A stretch of 64,000 nucleotides of DNA from Karstenula rhodostoma CBS 690.94 (Eukaryota; Ascomycota; Dothideomycetes; Pleosporales; Didymosphaeriaceae), in the NCBI GenBank assembly GCA_010093485.1, contig MU001508.1, forward strand, positions 1,130,051-1,194,050, written 5' to 3'. The translations under genes were made by a program, and so were the position numbers. The first letter of the stretch is position 1, and every line of letters starts with the position of its first letter. The notes below the pieces were generated by a model. The model did not search any database. It was not told the origin of the DNA and saw nothing but the letters and a program-made list of their open reading frames with translations. Shown piece after piece: positions 23,154 through 34,636 of the stretch.

Positions 23154-24068
23154 TGTGAAGTGAAAAGATGGGTACAGCTTCGCTTCGAGGTACAGAAGAC
23201 CGGATCGTCCCCAAATGTTATTATACCACTATAGACATCCCTGCAAGACTATAGCTGGGCTATGCTGCTCGGTGGTATCTAGCCCGACCAATAACGCGCT
23301 TGCCACTAGCTTCGCGGGGCCCCATACTGATCGACTGGGGATGGGAAACCAAACATTAATCCTGCAATCGGAGCGAGTATATCTCCGAGAACGAGAGATT
23401 GTAAGTCGTCATTTCCCGGCGTCGACTCGTAAAGGGGTTAGATGTACACGTGCAGATGACCCGAAGATTATTTCTCTCCCAGGCCTCTCCCATGGTCTTC
23501 GGGGGCCGTGGTTCGGAACGAAGGCAGTTATAGATGCTTGGGAGGAATCTTTAGATTTATATGCAGGGACGAAAAAGGAAGCGCGGTGGACCCAGCAATG
23601 TAGAAGTGATAAAGACAGTGTGGGTCTCGAGCCAAGAGGAAAGTGGAGAGCAGTGCGAGCGACACGTCCGAGTGGCCACAACAATGCACTGACCTAAAAA
23701 ATGGTGCCTACAGTAGTTACGACTTTCTTACCTTTGTCCCGTAGTATGCATCGGGAGAGGCAACAAAGTGAGGGAATAATAAGTTCCGATGCTCGCATGC
23801 GTTGGTGTGGTGCCTCGAATGCACGCGTGGAAAGAGCCTCGGTTGCGGCGCTACCCACCGTTCTAAGAGCGGACGATGCCCCAAACCATCAAGACCCGCT
23901 CTAGTTATCATGGCCCCTGCGGTCGACCTGCCTTAGCAACTCGACCGTTGAATTGGCACGTCACCGCCGATTTCGCTGGTCAACATAAGATGCTGGCGTC
24001 CGTGTACCTCGCGAAAGGTTGAGTGCGCCACCTCGACAACGTCCGTGATCGCACATTGTATAACATCC
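23154..24068. promoter_or_regulatory. Divergent promoter region of PL4 lyase and secreted protein
   Basis: 915 bases lie between the starts of the minus-strand lyase and the plus-strand secreted protein. No ORF here is convincing. An AT-rich TATAATAA-type stretch lies about 70 bases upstream of the lyase start on the minus strand. Shared regulation of the two secreted proteins is plausible but unproven. Confidence 0.4.
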
Positions 24069-25818
24069 ATGATGAAGGCTGCAGTCGCTCTGGGAAGATT
24101 GACTGCATTGAGCACCGTATTTTCTACAGCAAGAGCAGGAAGCGCTGGCAACGGTACCGACGATGCGGCCACACAGCTCCTACGGGAGTCTATGAGCTGG
24201 ATGGACATGTACTATGACGCCGAAGTAGGGTATCTCTACAACCTCGATTCGAAAGCGCTCGTCCACGACACTCGCTCATCCGCCTGGTACGCCGCCGGCT
24301 TGCTCGCTAGAAACGAAGGAGACGACGCAGACCAGGCAGCTAAAATAGTGGAGAACATCATCGTGGGACAGCACAAGAACGTGAGCTCTCAGTGGTGAGT
24401 TTCAAAATCAATTCCTAGCAGTGTGTAGTACAATTGACGTTGACTTATCAAAGGTACGGCGATTACCAAATCTACCCAGAAGAACCCACAGTAGGAACAC
24501 CCCAGTATCCACCCGTCATATACAACTCTTGGGATCCCAATTGGCGAGGCTTCGTCGGGACGACATTCATCCTCATGCTCGAGGAATTTCCCCATCTGAT
24601 CCCTCATGACACACAAACCCGCATCTTGGAGAGCCTGCACAATGCGACCGTGGGCGATACATACCGCGTTGGCGGTGTAGATTCAGACAACCTCTACCCC
24701 TCGTATAGCAATCCAGCCATCATGCGCGCGTTCATGTCTGGCTGGGTAGGCCGCAGGCTCAACGACTCCAACATGACTACCTCCGGCGAAGTCTACGCCA
24801 AAGACATCATCACCTTGTTCGACCGCGCGAATACTCTCTCAGAGTTCAACTCTGGGACGTACGCGGGTGTATCGCTGTACGCGCTTACCCTGTGGGCGAA
24901 GTACCTGCCACAGTCTTCCCTGATGGGCCAACACGGCGCAAGCATGATCGGAAAGACATGGGAGAAGCTCGGGCAACTGTACAATGCGAACCTGAAGAAC
25001 GTCGCGGGGCCGTGGGACCGCTCCTACGGCTTCGACATGTCACGCTATCTTAGCATTCTGGCCCTGCACATCTGGACGTTGGTGGGCAAGGATGACGCGC
25101 CGATCAATGCAAAACCGTGGACTATGGGTCATAAGGATGACTTTGCTATCGGGCCGCTCGTCGCTATCCTCGCACCTTTCCACAATGCGCTGGTTCCTAA
25201 CGATACGCTCTCGGCTTTGCATACATTCCCGGGTACGCACACTGTAACTACTTCGGCCTTTTCGCCACCGTGGGACACATACCCGCGCAACATCACAGCA
25301 TGGCTCTCGCAGAACCTGACCATTGGCGCAGAGTCCTTCTCGGAGAACGTTATTGGCGGACCCGCGAAAAACCCATCGAGCTTCAACCCGGCCGTCGTGC
25401 AGTGGAGCAGGAAAGATGGCAGCGTCGGGTGGCTGACGCTGTATGCTCAGGTTGAAGAGCTTCACGCCATAGCAAGCGATAGCACGTTGGATCTGGAGTA
25501 TCCGCAGGGCAACAAAACCAGCACCTTCACGTTTTTAGTGGGGACAAACTCGCGCAGTGGGAAAAGAGACGTTGCAAGCTGGAGCGATGTTGAGGGCATC
25601 AAGGTCAGTGCCAATGGGACGGTGGATCCGGACTACAGTGTTGTGTTCGCGGGGCACGTTGGTGGATCCGGGAAAACGATCAAGTAAGTTATTGCTGGAT
25701 GTTGATGGCTTAGTTACTGATGCTTTGCAGTGACTTTGAGTTCTGGAACTTTACGTACGGGATGCCTGGAACTAGTGGAGCGATGCCGCGGATTTCGCTC
25801 CGCTTTCAACTTGAGTAG
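24069..25818 (+). CDS. Secreted conserved fungal protein, probable alpha/alpha-toroid fold
   Basis: Three exons (24069-24394, 24454-25683, 25731-25818) encode about 547 residues. The N-terminus (MMKAAVALGRLTALSTVFST) resembles a signal peptide, and NxS/T sites are frequent. The first 350 residues are helical with aromatic-rich motifs such as VHDTRSSAWYAAGLLARN, YNSWDPNWRGFVGTTFI, GTYAGVSLYALTLWAKYLP and GPWDRSYGFDMSRYLSI. This pattern suggests a six-hairpin or alpha/alpha-barrel glycan-active fold. The last 150 residues look like a beta domain. I do not recognise a catalytic signature, so the family is named only as conserved fungal secreted. The gene is divergent from the PL4 lyase, and a role in processing pectin fragments is an inference from position only. 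Confidence 0.75.
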
Positions 25819-26725
25819 AATATGCTCTTTTTTGGTGATGGAACACTGATTGTTCGGTTATCGCTGGCACGAGTATACCACTGCATTAGCATACGAATGG
25901 ATCGCCGCTACTGGCGGATTGCTCTGTTACGAACAACTGATCAAAGAAACCGCTTCAGGCTACGTGTAGGTAGCAGCTGTGCACAGCCGTCTTCCCAATC
26001 CGAGCACATCGGTCATGCCTGGTGGCAGTGAACGCGCCAATGCACACCGAAGACCAAGCGCGCTTAGCGATACGTTTAGCTTTCTACATTGCTCTGCTTG
26101 ATGCCTTTGCGCCATATCTTCCAGGTTTTGGCGTTTCGGGTAGCTAAAGCTGATTGGGCGGTTAGATCGTGGTGTGGTCGGTTTCCTGCATGGGGGCGGC
26201 ACAGTCGCAGGGTTTGTCCAGGGGCGGTCTCCCTCATCCCTTTTGAACCGCACTATCCTCAAGATAAATCTGCCAGAATGGTTTTGCCGTTACGAACTTG
26301 ACATGTAGCCCCTTTTTACTGACCATTTTCTTAAGAAAGAGTAGCTGCAGGCAAACGGTCGAAGAGTCGCTGTAGATGTTCTGCCAAGAGCCAGTCAGTG
26401 AAACACCTACAGCCACAACGCGACAGGGTTTATCAAGAGTAGGAGGGTGTGCGCATGAGTTAAAAAGGCTGTGTTGGAAGCTTGGGTCTCCAACCGCGCG
26501 CTCAACAGGCAGGTATACATCACCTGAGACGTGGCTGAGGACGTTTGTGAAGGCTGCGCAGCACGACATTACGACGACTATGATTCGTCGCGTGGAGTTT
26601 CGAGACTGGCCTCAGGCGCACATGCAAGTATATAAAAGCCCACCATACGACAAGACTATCCCACACCAAACAGCTCACCGCACTCTCAGCTTCTTAGTTT
26701 CGACGCAACACAACCCTTCTCCAGT
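25819..26725. other. Intergenic region upstream of the RING paralogue pair
   Basis: 907 bases with no supportable gene. The only clear signal is a TATA box at 26630-26637. Confidence 0.5.
26630..26637 (+). promoter_or_regulatory. TATA box of the RING-finger gene
   Basis: ATATAAAA within AAGTATATAAAAGCCC lies about 95 bases before the start codon at 26726, good spacing for a core promoter. Confidence 0.55.
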
Positions 26726-27640
26726 ATGTCTTCTCGCACTCGCACGCCTCCCCTTTGGGACCCGCAAACCGTGCTTAAAATCGACAATATGGGCCGCTGC
26801 GCAGGCTGGGCCCGTACCCGTGGACGCAACTGCGCGATGACCATCGCATATCACAACCAGCAGAACGCGGACTGTCTCATGAAAGCCCTAAGCACCAAGC
26901 AACCAGATCCAATCGCCCTGGAAAACGATCTCTACCGCCTGGCAGGCTTTGTGCTATGTAGGCGATGGCATCAGAACCAGGCGGACGACCTGGTGGACAA
27001 GTGGAGTGCGAGGATAGAGCGATTCGTGGCCGCTCAAGAAGAGATTGAAAGTGCACGTCGAGCGCGATCTGCCAGGAACTCGCCCACACCATTGTCCAGG
27101 ACCCCAGAAGCATCATCACCGACAACCCCGCCTAGCTTGTCCGGCTCCGAGCTTCGCGCGATGCAGTCGTTTATGTCGCAGAACGTGGACCGCATCGCGC
27201 AGTTGGAAGCGACTATCGCGGCACTTACTGCTCGCGTCGCAGCTCCTCAAGAGATGCCTACCACCACCACCCCGACCAGTCCCCCGGCTTCAGTCACTCC
27301 TCCAGCGCAACCTGCACCTCCCACTTCAACTAGTACCTCTTCCCAAAGCGCACCTCCCCCGCGCCTACCCGTCACTCCACCAGCACCCCAGCGCCCACCT
27401 CCTACAACAACCCCACCATGCACCCTTCGCCACGTCCGCCGCCGCGCCGTCGACAACGACTGCCCCATCTGCCACGAGGCCTTCCTCGCGGACGAGCCCC
27501 TCGCGTGGTGCAAGCGCGAGTGCGGACGCACGGTGCACAAGGCGTGTTTTGCGGACTGGGAGAAGGCATGTCGGGACGACGGGAGGGTGGTGACGTGTGG
27601 GATTTGCCGGGCGGCGTGGGGGAGGGAGTGCGGGTGTTAG
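26726..27640 (+). CDS. RING-finger protein with lineage-specific N-terminal domain
   Basis: A single exon encodes 304 residues. The N-terminal 110 residues (LWDPQTVLKIDNMGRCAGWA, then NDLYRLAGFVLCRRWHQNQ) recur in the paralogue at 28407. A coiled-coil-like stretch (SFMSQNVDRIAQLEATIAAL) and a long Pro/Thr/Ser-rich linker (residues about 175-235) follow. The C-terminal 65 residues form a RING-type zinc finger: CPICHEAFLADEPLAWCKRE, then CGRTVHKACFADW, then CGICRAAW. This predicts an E3 ubiquitin ligase with a disordered linker between recognition and catalytic ends. The function of the N-terminal domain is unknown; its invariant Cys and Trp suggest a small structured unit. Confidence 0.8.
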   Translation: MSSRTRTPPLWDPQTVLKIDNMGRCAGWARTRGRNCAMTIAYHNQQNADCLMKALSTKQPDPIALENDLYRLAGFVLCRRWHQNQADDLVDKWSARIERFVAAQEEIESARRARSARNSPTPLSRTPEASSPTTPPSLSGSELRAMQSFMSQNVDRIAQLEATIAALTARVAAPQEMPTTTTPTSPPASVTPPAQPAPPTSTSTSSQSAPPPRLPVTPPAPQRPPPTTTPPCTLRHVRRRAVDNDCPICHEAFLADEPLAWCKRECGRTVHKACFADWEKACRDDGRVVTCGICRAAWGRECGC

Positions 27641-28406
27641 GAGAATAGGTCGAGTGCGTGGGCAGAGTGGAGGCGCGTTATATCGTATAGATTTCACTCG
27701 AATACATCTCATTTGTCATGTACATCAATTAGTTTTATTTTCGTTGCTGGTCCGGTTGCTGGAGTTTCTGGAACGGTCTTTGTCCTGCAGAAATAGTGTA
27801 ATGAATCAGCAACCTCTGAACACCACGTGTTCCATGTGTATGAACAGCGCAGACGGGTCTCTTTTAATGCCCCGTGACATTGCCCTCGCCTGGGCAGACA
27901 GTAAACGAGCACCTGTGGCGGTCCGGAGGCGCGAGAGGCGACTGTTTTTAGAGAATAATGCAAGTCAGGGAGACGTACATCACCAGCGGCCCCCTGCAAG
28001 ACGCACACCACCTTACCCGATGAGGCCGTGTTACGGTGCGTAGTTCTTTTTCTTTTTCGATATCAACTGTTTGATTGTTTGCTCGGTTTCTCGCTCGAGT
28101 GGTTTTGTATGCCGGTGCGCCATGAACCTGAGCAGAAAGCAAGAAAGTACGAATTCACACACCTAGAGTCTTTCACTGAGACGGGGGTCATCAAGCAAAT
28201 GAGCCTGCGGAGGAGCCTGAGACCGTAGGGCAGCAGAGTTGCCCAATGAGGTAAGTCGCAGCTCCTGCAGAGCAACTGTTCTTCAGGCACCCACTGCACA
28301 GAGACATCGTCCTGCTTCCATCAGCTGCGCAACGTAGCTTCCATTCACTGCATCCTTTGTGACATCAGTTTTGTCAACCTCAACTTTGTTGACTCGCAAT
28401 CTCTCG
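27641..28406. other. Intergenic region between the tandem paralogues
   Basis: 766 bases with no convincing gene; it separates two paralogues transcribed in the same direction. No leftover RING sequence was noticed. Confidence 0.4.
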
Positions 28407-29076
28407 ATGTCTTCGCACCGTGCCCTCTATTCGTGGAACCCGCGCCACGTGTTGGAAATCAAGAACAACGGCCGTTGTGTGGGCGACTGCTGCTTCCCCA
28501 TAGCCAAGGACAGACTCACCGAGGCCGAGCAAGACATGGTGATCATGGGCACAGAAGAACCCAACTCAGTCGCTCTTCGGCAGGAACTTTCGGCATTAGC
28601 GGAGAAGCTCGTGTGCAAGAGATGGCACCGAGATGAGCGAGAGCGAGCTGCCCTCATGTCGCATATTGTGAGACTTTGGGGATCTCGTGTCGATGTCTCC
28701 GCAGCTACAGAGACCGAGAAGCGGTGTGAGATGCGCGAGAAAGCCCTCCAACTTCAGAAAGACGCTGACATTGTGGACGTGATGAAAGGGCTGTTCGTCA
28801 GCCAGAATACGAGGGCATCGTTTCCCGGCTCCGACGATAGTCCTCCAACGTACGTATCGTCTGCGCCAATCTCATCCCCCGGGCCGAAATTGTCTTCTTG
28901 CGACGTCTTCATCGTCCAGTTCACACAATCCTTCTTCGACACCTGACGAGTCCTTTTCGGCCAGGTCCGGTCTGTTGTCTTCTGGTTCCGGATTCGGAAG
29001 CTCTGATGGGAGCGACGTGCCCTCCTCCGCTAGCTCGGATATCATAATGACAGATTGCTACCCAGAATCCGAATAA
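28407..29076 (+). CDS. Paralogue of the upstream RING protein, lacking the RING
   Basis: Two exons (28407-28849 and 28920-29076) with a 70-base intron encode about 199 residues. The N-terminus aligns with the protein at 26726. MSS and W(N/D)P are shared, (V/L)LEIKNNGRCVG matches VLKIDNMGRCAG, and LAEKLVCKRWHRDERER matches LAGFVLCRRWHQNQADD. The match fixes the start at 28407 rather than 28359. Instead of a RING, the second exon gives a Ser-rich tail (SSGSGFGSSDGSDVPSSASS) ending in an acidic YPESE. If the intron is not removed, the frame ends at 28946. This is either a truncated duplicate or a regulator that keeps the recognition domain without ligase activity. Confidence 0.7.
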
Positions 29077-29476
29077 TCAGTTGTATGTTTGACATACGCT
29101 CTGAATAGGCTGGGACTGGAAGCTGGAAAGCGGGATCTGCCCTCAAGGAGAGGATATGTGGTATTTCCGGTGTTTGTTCAATTGACATGATGAAATCCCT
29201 GGGCAACGCCGCTGGAAATGGACTCCCAGAATGTAAACAGGGTGAATGCTTTGGATGTTGGGCTCTTCTCGAGGGGTTTCGTATCGTAGTCTGTTGTTGA
29301 GCAGATTGCTCTCGGTATCGGGCTCATGGATACCCCTCTTAGCAACTGATCTCTCCCATGGAATGTGCTGTCCCGCCTTGCGATTTCCATGTCGACTTCT
29401 TGCCTCCAGGCCGTCCCCTCGACTCAGTCGTAGAAGCGCGCAGTGCACGGAAGCTGCCCGCACGTACTCCTTAGAC
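29077..29476. other. Convergent intergenic region
   Basis: 400 bases between the 3' ends of the plus-strand paralogue and the minus-strand membrane-anchored protein. No gene or repeat seen. Confidence 0.4.
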
Positions 29477-30380
29477 CTACCTCCCCGACTCGCTCTTTCT
29501 CTTCTGCTCCCGCGCGGGCGCGGTGAATTGCGTCTTCATGTCTCCGGCCGTCTTGACCTGCATCTTCTTGTTCGCCTCCTCCATCTGCTTCAGCTGGTCT
29601 TCGTCGCTCTGCAGCTTCCTCTCGAGGGCAATCTCAAACATGTCGCGACCCTTCCTCCTGCCCTTCAGCCCGTTATCGTCGATGTCGTAATACACCGCCC
29701 AGCGCAACCCTTCCCGACCCCACTCGGTCGTGTTGTCCTCGTCGGCGCCGTCCCACTCGTCGATGGCGACAAAGCCCTCCCAGCCATCCAGCATCAGGGC
29801 GGACTCGTCCTCGGTCCAGTCCCACTCGCCGACGATCTCGGTGATGGAGGCGCTGCGGTTGCCGTATTTCAGCTCGTACGTCTTGCGGTCGCAGTAGATC
29901 CAGTTGAGCATGGGCGGGTCGTCTTGGATGGTGGACACGAGGCCGCGCTCGGGCGGGAAGCGTTCTTCGTCGGGGTACTGGATGTAGAAGCCGGCGAAGG
30001 CGTGGAGCGGCGGATCGAGCTTGGGCGCGGGTGCGGGCTTGGGGTTGTTTTCATCGCGCGGGACGACCCAGACCTGTGAAGGAAGCGGGGTTAGCGGGAG
30101 TCTTCGCCATGTCGGCGGGAGGAAAGCGCATCCGGCGCAGGCTGGAAGGCGCGGCCTGTCGTACCTTCCCGTGTCGCATCACCAGAATCCCGTTGTCGAT
30201 TTCGTCGGCGACCTCGTCGCTGCTGTCGCACGACACGAGCGCGTTGAACTTGGTCATGCGCGTCTCGTTGGCGGCTTCTTCGTTCTGCTTCTTCTGGTGC
30301 TCGACCCCTTCTGCGACGCCCGTCACCACGGGAATGGCGACGATACAACCGCCCAGGAATAGACCGAGGGGAAGCGCCAT
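29477..30380 (-). CDS. Conserved fungal protein with N-terminal hydrophobic segment
   Basis: Two exons (30165-30380 and 29477-30073) separated by a 91-base intron encode about 270 residues. The N-terminus (MALPLGLFLGGCIVAIPVVT) could be a membrane anchor or signal peptide. The body carries TKFNALVSCDSSDEVADEI, VWVVPRDENN and HAFAGFYIQYPDEERFPPER. A long acidic/aromatic stretch (MLNWIYCDRKTYELKYGNRS, then WDWTEDESALMLDGWEGFVA) and a charged coiled-coil tail (LQSDEDQLKQMEEANKKM) complete it. The pattern recurs in filamentous fungi as an uncharacterised protein, and I do not recognise a catalytic motif. The start at 30380 is chosen because it gives the hydrophobic N-terminus directly. Confidence 0.75.
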
Positions 30381-31547
30381 GGTTGGCGACTGTGGTGTTT
30401 GTGGGCAAAAGCGCGGGGTAGCAACGGGAGTTCGTTTGGAGGGCGTGTCCATGGTAGACGGCATGTCGCTCGCGCTTTCCCCGAACGATGACGTCAACAG
30501 GCCCTGGCCAACTCCCACCTCTCAACCACCTACGTACGCATGCAGACCTACCTACAGCAACGTTCCCGTGACATACAACTCCCCACCGCACCATGAGCTG
30601 CCGCGGCTTGGAGCGATCGTTGGCATGTATCTCGACATTGTGTAGCGGCACGGAGCATCACAATGGTGCTTGGAGCTGTCGACTCCATCCATTGATCATT
30701 TACAATCTCACAACATAGAGAATGTTCAATGTCCAGCACGATTTCATATATATATCCCCCTCGATCGAGGTACGGTATCCGAATCCAAAGCATGACCGCA
30801 ACAGCTACAAACACAAGACGACCTTTTCAAAGCTCAGTCAAGAGCACATAACAACCTCTCGATCGACACTCAGAACCACATTGCGAAAGAATGTCTCAGA
30901 CCGATCTCCCTACGTTTCTCGATTTCTTGTTCAAGCTTCAGGAGCAGAAATGTACACCACCCGGGGATTGGAAATTGGCGCAAACAGCGCGCCTTGGCGA
31001 CAATTTCAACTGACATGCGTGGCTGAGACCTGTCAATAGGGCTCGAGCTTTGATAGGACTGATTGCAAGGCTCTGTGTCGCCGCTGGATCCGTGCCCTGG
31101 CCATGTTCAAAGCAAACAGCAAACTTGCGAATAGCCAGCACAAGACTGGTTAGCAGAATTTGAACTTTGACTGTCGCCGAAACATGAACCAGTCCAATCA
31201 ACACAGCCATGGTCGGTCTTCAAAGACATCCTATGTATTAGAAAGTTGGGATATAACTTGCGTCCTCGCCAGCACGTCTTCCCATGTCATCCTCTTCTTT
31301 TGTATCCTAGAAGCGTAATCGGCCGACTTGGAACATCCTGTGCAAGCAGCTTATCGTTTGTCGACACATCCTGTCCGACATTCTCTATCGCTACCTGCAC
31401 ATCCACGGTTCGCTGCGGAGTACAACCTGTCACTTTTCTAATTACTCTTATCGCTACTTGCGCTTCTTCTGTCCGCCACGTAGGTCACACGTCTTCATAT
31501 AGATCGTACGGCTAACACATGCAAGGCCATCATATAACCACGCCCGT
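30381..31547. other. Intergenic region, nothing recognised
   Basis: 1.17 kb between divergent genes. Short ORFs near 30722-31039 and 31246-31515 have no recognisable content. Confidence 0.45.
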
Positions 31548-32633
31548 ATGACCACCGAACCCTACCGTCGCCGGGAGTCTCGAAGGCTTAGAGAGCTTCC
31601 AGCTCTTGAGTATGAAGAGACGCCGCTCCGCCGCCGCCCGCGCCGCCCGCACCAATCGCCGGTCCAACACCCGCCCCAACCGCTCGTCCGGCGTCCCGAA
31701 GCCGATCAGTTGGACTGGAAGAGGATTGTCCTGGAACATCTCGCCCTCCAAAATGGCGCCATCAGCGAGGACAGGAAGGATAGAGATAATACGCTGCTTG
31801 GTCCCCTCGCTATCCGCCTAGAGAAATTCCTAGACGGCGCGAGCATTATACTCGGACCTGTACTCTGGAACACCAGCAAAACCCCTAGCTTCTTGCCAGC
31901 CGCCGCTCACGTTGATGATGAACACCAAGATCGGGCCGAGACGGCGGTTATTAAGGAGGCTAACTGGGTTATATCTGCGGATAAGTATGAATTTAGGCGG
32001 GAATTCCAGTGGTTGTTGAGGTTCCTAAATGGACGCACGATACAGTCTCTGAGTTTTCCCTCATTCAGTGCACCTGACTTTCTCGAGCCAAAGCTAAAGC
32101 AGGTGCTTTTGCTTCAGCACCAGCATGTCAAGACACTTGTGCTCGGTATCAACTCCGATACCATGCTCGGAACAGTTGAGCGTAACCAACTCGTCAACAA
32201 CAATACCACGCCCGCACCATATGATCCTGACCAACGCATTCGAGATAGCTGGAGGCCCGAATACTACGCCAAGGAATTGCTGGAAACACTTTACCAACTA
32301 CCCGACTTGCGAAAGCTTACAATTGTACAAGACGAACCCGACAGGTACATGTCGAGGAAGGAAAGGGAGTGGACATCGCAGAACGCGAGGAAGTGGTTTA
32401 AGCAACTTGCGATTGAAGTTGGAAAAGGGCTACAAATCCACGGCCCCGATGAGCGAGTGGAGATCTTCATACATCTTGATGACGGTCAGCTCTCCGTTGA
32501 TGGACCGTGGCTGGTGGTCGTAACGAACCCGCTTGAGGTTGCGCATTCGCTAACTATCCCATTCGACCCTGAATCGTCCGGGTACCCCAGCGACAGCGCC
32601 AGTGTCCGCGGGGAACAGGACCACGACGACTAG
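31548..32633 (+). CDS. Lineage-specific hypothetical protein
   Basis: A single exon encodes 361 residues. The first 60 are Arg/Pro-rich (RRRPRRPHQSPVQHPPQPL). The middle reads like a globular alpha/beta protein with EFRREFQWLLRFLNGRTIQS and LKQVLLLQHQHVKTLVLGIN, the latter suggesting a leucine-rich, repeat-like segment of the kind found in fungal F-box-associated proteins. An ETLYQLPDLRKLTIVQD segment adds to this impression. No catalytic motif is visible, and the acidic tail (VRGEQDHDD) is unremarkable. The full-length open frame and normal codon use support a real gene; the function is unknown. Confidence 0.6.
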   Translation: MTTEPYRRRESRRLRELPALEYEETPLRRRPRRPHQSPVQHPPQPLVRRPEADQLDWKRIVLEHLALQNGAISEDRKDRDNTLLGPLAIRLEKFLDGASIILGPVLWNTSKTPSFLPAAAHVDDEHQDRAETAVIKEANWVISADKYEFRREFQWLLRFLNGRTIQSLSFPSFSAPDFLEPKLKQVLLLQHQHVKTLVLGINSDTMLGTVERNQLVNNNTTPAPYDPDQRIRDSWRPEYYAKELLETLYQLPDLRKLTIVQDEPDRYMSRKEREWTSQNARKWFKQLAIEVGKGLQIHGPDERVEIFIHLDDGQLSVDGPWLVVVTNPLEVAHSLTIPFDPESSGYPSDSASVRGEQDHDD

Positions 32634-33639
32634 CCTGGACAAATACGCTCAAATGAGGATAGAAGCACCAGTACTGCTACTGCGGTGGATGAAATCAACA
32701 TACTTTTGATGGAACATTGCGGTAGAGTGGAGATGGCATTTAACATAGATTGGTTTTGATTTTCACAATGTTGACAGTCTGGGTCACGATATTGATAGTG
32801 TGGGTACAATATTGACAGCCTGGGTCAATCACTTCACATTCTATTTATTATGGGGGCCTCATATATGGCGGGGGGCGGGAGTCAGGGTCGGCGTTGGACA
32901 TGGATCGGTTCGATTTTCGTGGTGCCACACAGTCTTTACCATGGGAACGATTTTTGCGTCTAATCTTGGAATTTTTACACAGAGAAACCTAGTTCTCGCA
33001 CATTGGCTTCCACAGTATCTCGTGACGTATTTGCAAGGAGACACTGAATACAGAACGTATTGTGCGTGCATGATACTGTTTGCATAGTGAAGATACTTCA
33101 TGAGCGCCCACACAAAAACCCGGCATGTGCCCACTTCCATATCCCACCCAGCACAAGTACCGCATCTCCACTCCTGCGATCAACTTGAGGCCTGACTTCG
33201 TGCATGCCTGGCGCACTGGTGTCTTAGCGCTTCGTAGTAACGTGGAGCTCAGGTTTTACCCTACGTCCGAGCCCTACGAGACCATATCAAACACCGATAC
33301 ACAGGTCATTACAGTAAGTTGTCTTGAAACTCAAAGGGTTCACAGTGGTTGGCCGAAATGTGAACACGTCCCTGAGTCGCTGCGCCCGAGACTGACTCAC
33401 GAGCATTTAGATGTGGACGATAGCCAGCCAAATTGTTTGGCTGTTTCAAACAGTCCCAGTGGCTGTCAGGGGCCTAAGACAGCATCTATCTTTTAAAGGT
33501 GGAAGGGAACAGTCTTTTCAACTACGAAAACCACCTGCACTCCCGACTCTGCTCGAGAAGTCTAACTACCTACACTTCACATACCACTCTTACAAAAGCT
33601 GCTCAGTTCAGAGTTACCCTACTGTCACCTTCTCATAAC
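32634..33639. other. Intergenic region with a short degenerate tandem repeat
   Basis: About 1 kb without a supportable gene. At 32765-32828 a unit of about 21 bases with the pattern AATRTTGACAGYSTGGGT occurs three times with variation. Confidence 0.5.
32765..32828 (+). repeat. Degenerate 21-base tandem repeat, three units
   Basis: Units read CAATGTTGACAGTCTGGGTC, CGATATTGATAGTGTGGGTA and CAATATTGACAGCCTGGGTC. Most changes among the units are transitions. Confidence 0.55.
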
Positions 33640-34134
33640 ATGCCTATCTCCAACGCCGCGCTCATTTCTCTCGAGGCCCGCAACTTTGACCTTGATGTCG
33701 AAGCTATGAGGACTTTGACCAAGATCTGGGGTCTGCATAGCAAGAAGAAGTACGAACAGCTCCGACCCATGTGTCTTGCTATCATCCGCCGTCGAGCCAA
33801 GGCCTACCTTCAATATGTCGAGATGTCGCCTTTATCTCTTCCCCGCGATCTCGGACAGTCCACATCCACAACCGGAGGCCCCCAATGGGATATAACAGAC
33901 GAGAACACCCGTGCGTTGATGGCGGACTTATCTCCGTCCCAGTTGAGCTACCTCGATCTCCAGGTGCATTGTCAAGAGCGCCGTCTCAGCAATCAAGGTA
34001 CTAGGGACGACTTGGCGGATCGCTTGTGGAGGGATGAGTGGGAACAGGCGGAATACCGTCTGGCCGGACTCAACGGAATGTCATTCGAACAGTTGCTTCG
34101 TGCATTCATTGCTAGGGTGTCATCGTCAGCCTAG
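33640..34134 (+). CDS. Small hypothetical protein with SAP-like motif
   Basis: A single exon encodes about 164 residues from the Met at 33640; the frame is open further upstream to 33499 without good reason to use it. Residues about 110-145 (LSYLDLQVHCQERRLSNQGT, then RDDLADRLWRDE) match the spacing of a SAP helix-extension-helix motif, which binds AT-rich DNA. The N-terminal half is basic and helical (LTKIWGLHSKKKYEQLRPM). A nuclear, DNA-associated role is possible but rests on this weak match. Confidence 0.5.
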   Translation: MPISNAALISLEARNFDLDVEAMRTLTKIWGLHSKKKYEQLRPMCLAIIRRRAKAYLQYVEMSPLSLPRDLGQSTSTTGGPQWDITDENTRALMADLSPSQLSYLDLQVHCQERRLSNQGTRDDLADRLWRDEWEQAEYRLAGLNGMSFEQLLRAFIARVSSSA

Positions 34135-34636
34135 CACACGGACAACGTGACAGATCTCAATGCACCTTTCCTGAGCTAGCTTGGCGGTTGTCGACTTGAT
34201 AGAAGCGACCGAGTATCCGATTAACCACCTTTCCACGACCCAGTTCGCCTGACTGCATCCTGCGGACAGAGTCTACTTCGGTCTAAGATTACGATCCCAG
34301 TTTCCGCCCGATAAGATCGCCAACCCGTATATCCGCTTTCCGACTCCTTTATTGCGCAATTCATCCCACTGTTAATTCTACAGCTTGTTCATTCATTACA
34401 CAACCCCATCCAATCATTGTGCAATAGCTTACAGCAGTGTTGTAAATCGTACAACACTTCTTAGAACCAATATATCATCTTCAATACCAATCACAATCTA
34501 ATCCGTCTTCATATCTATTGCTTGCAGTGTGATTAATGTTTGCCTCGAATACTCTTAGAGTTGCAAAAAGCAACGCTGCTCACGAAGCTTCTTGCACAGA
34601 ATGTAGAGCTTAAGCCATTTGAAATCTTTGTGTTTT

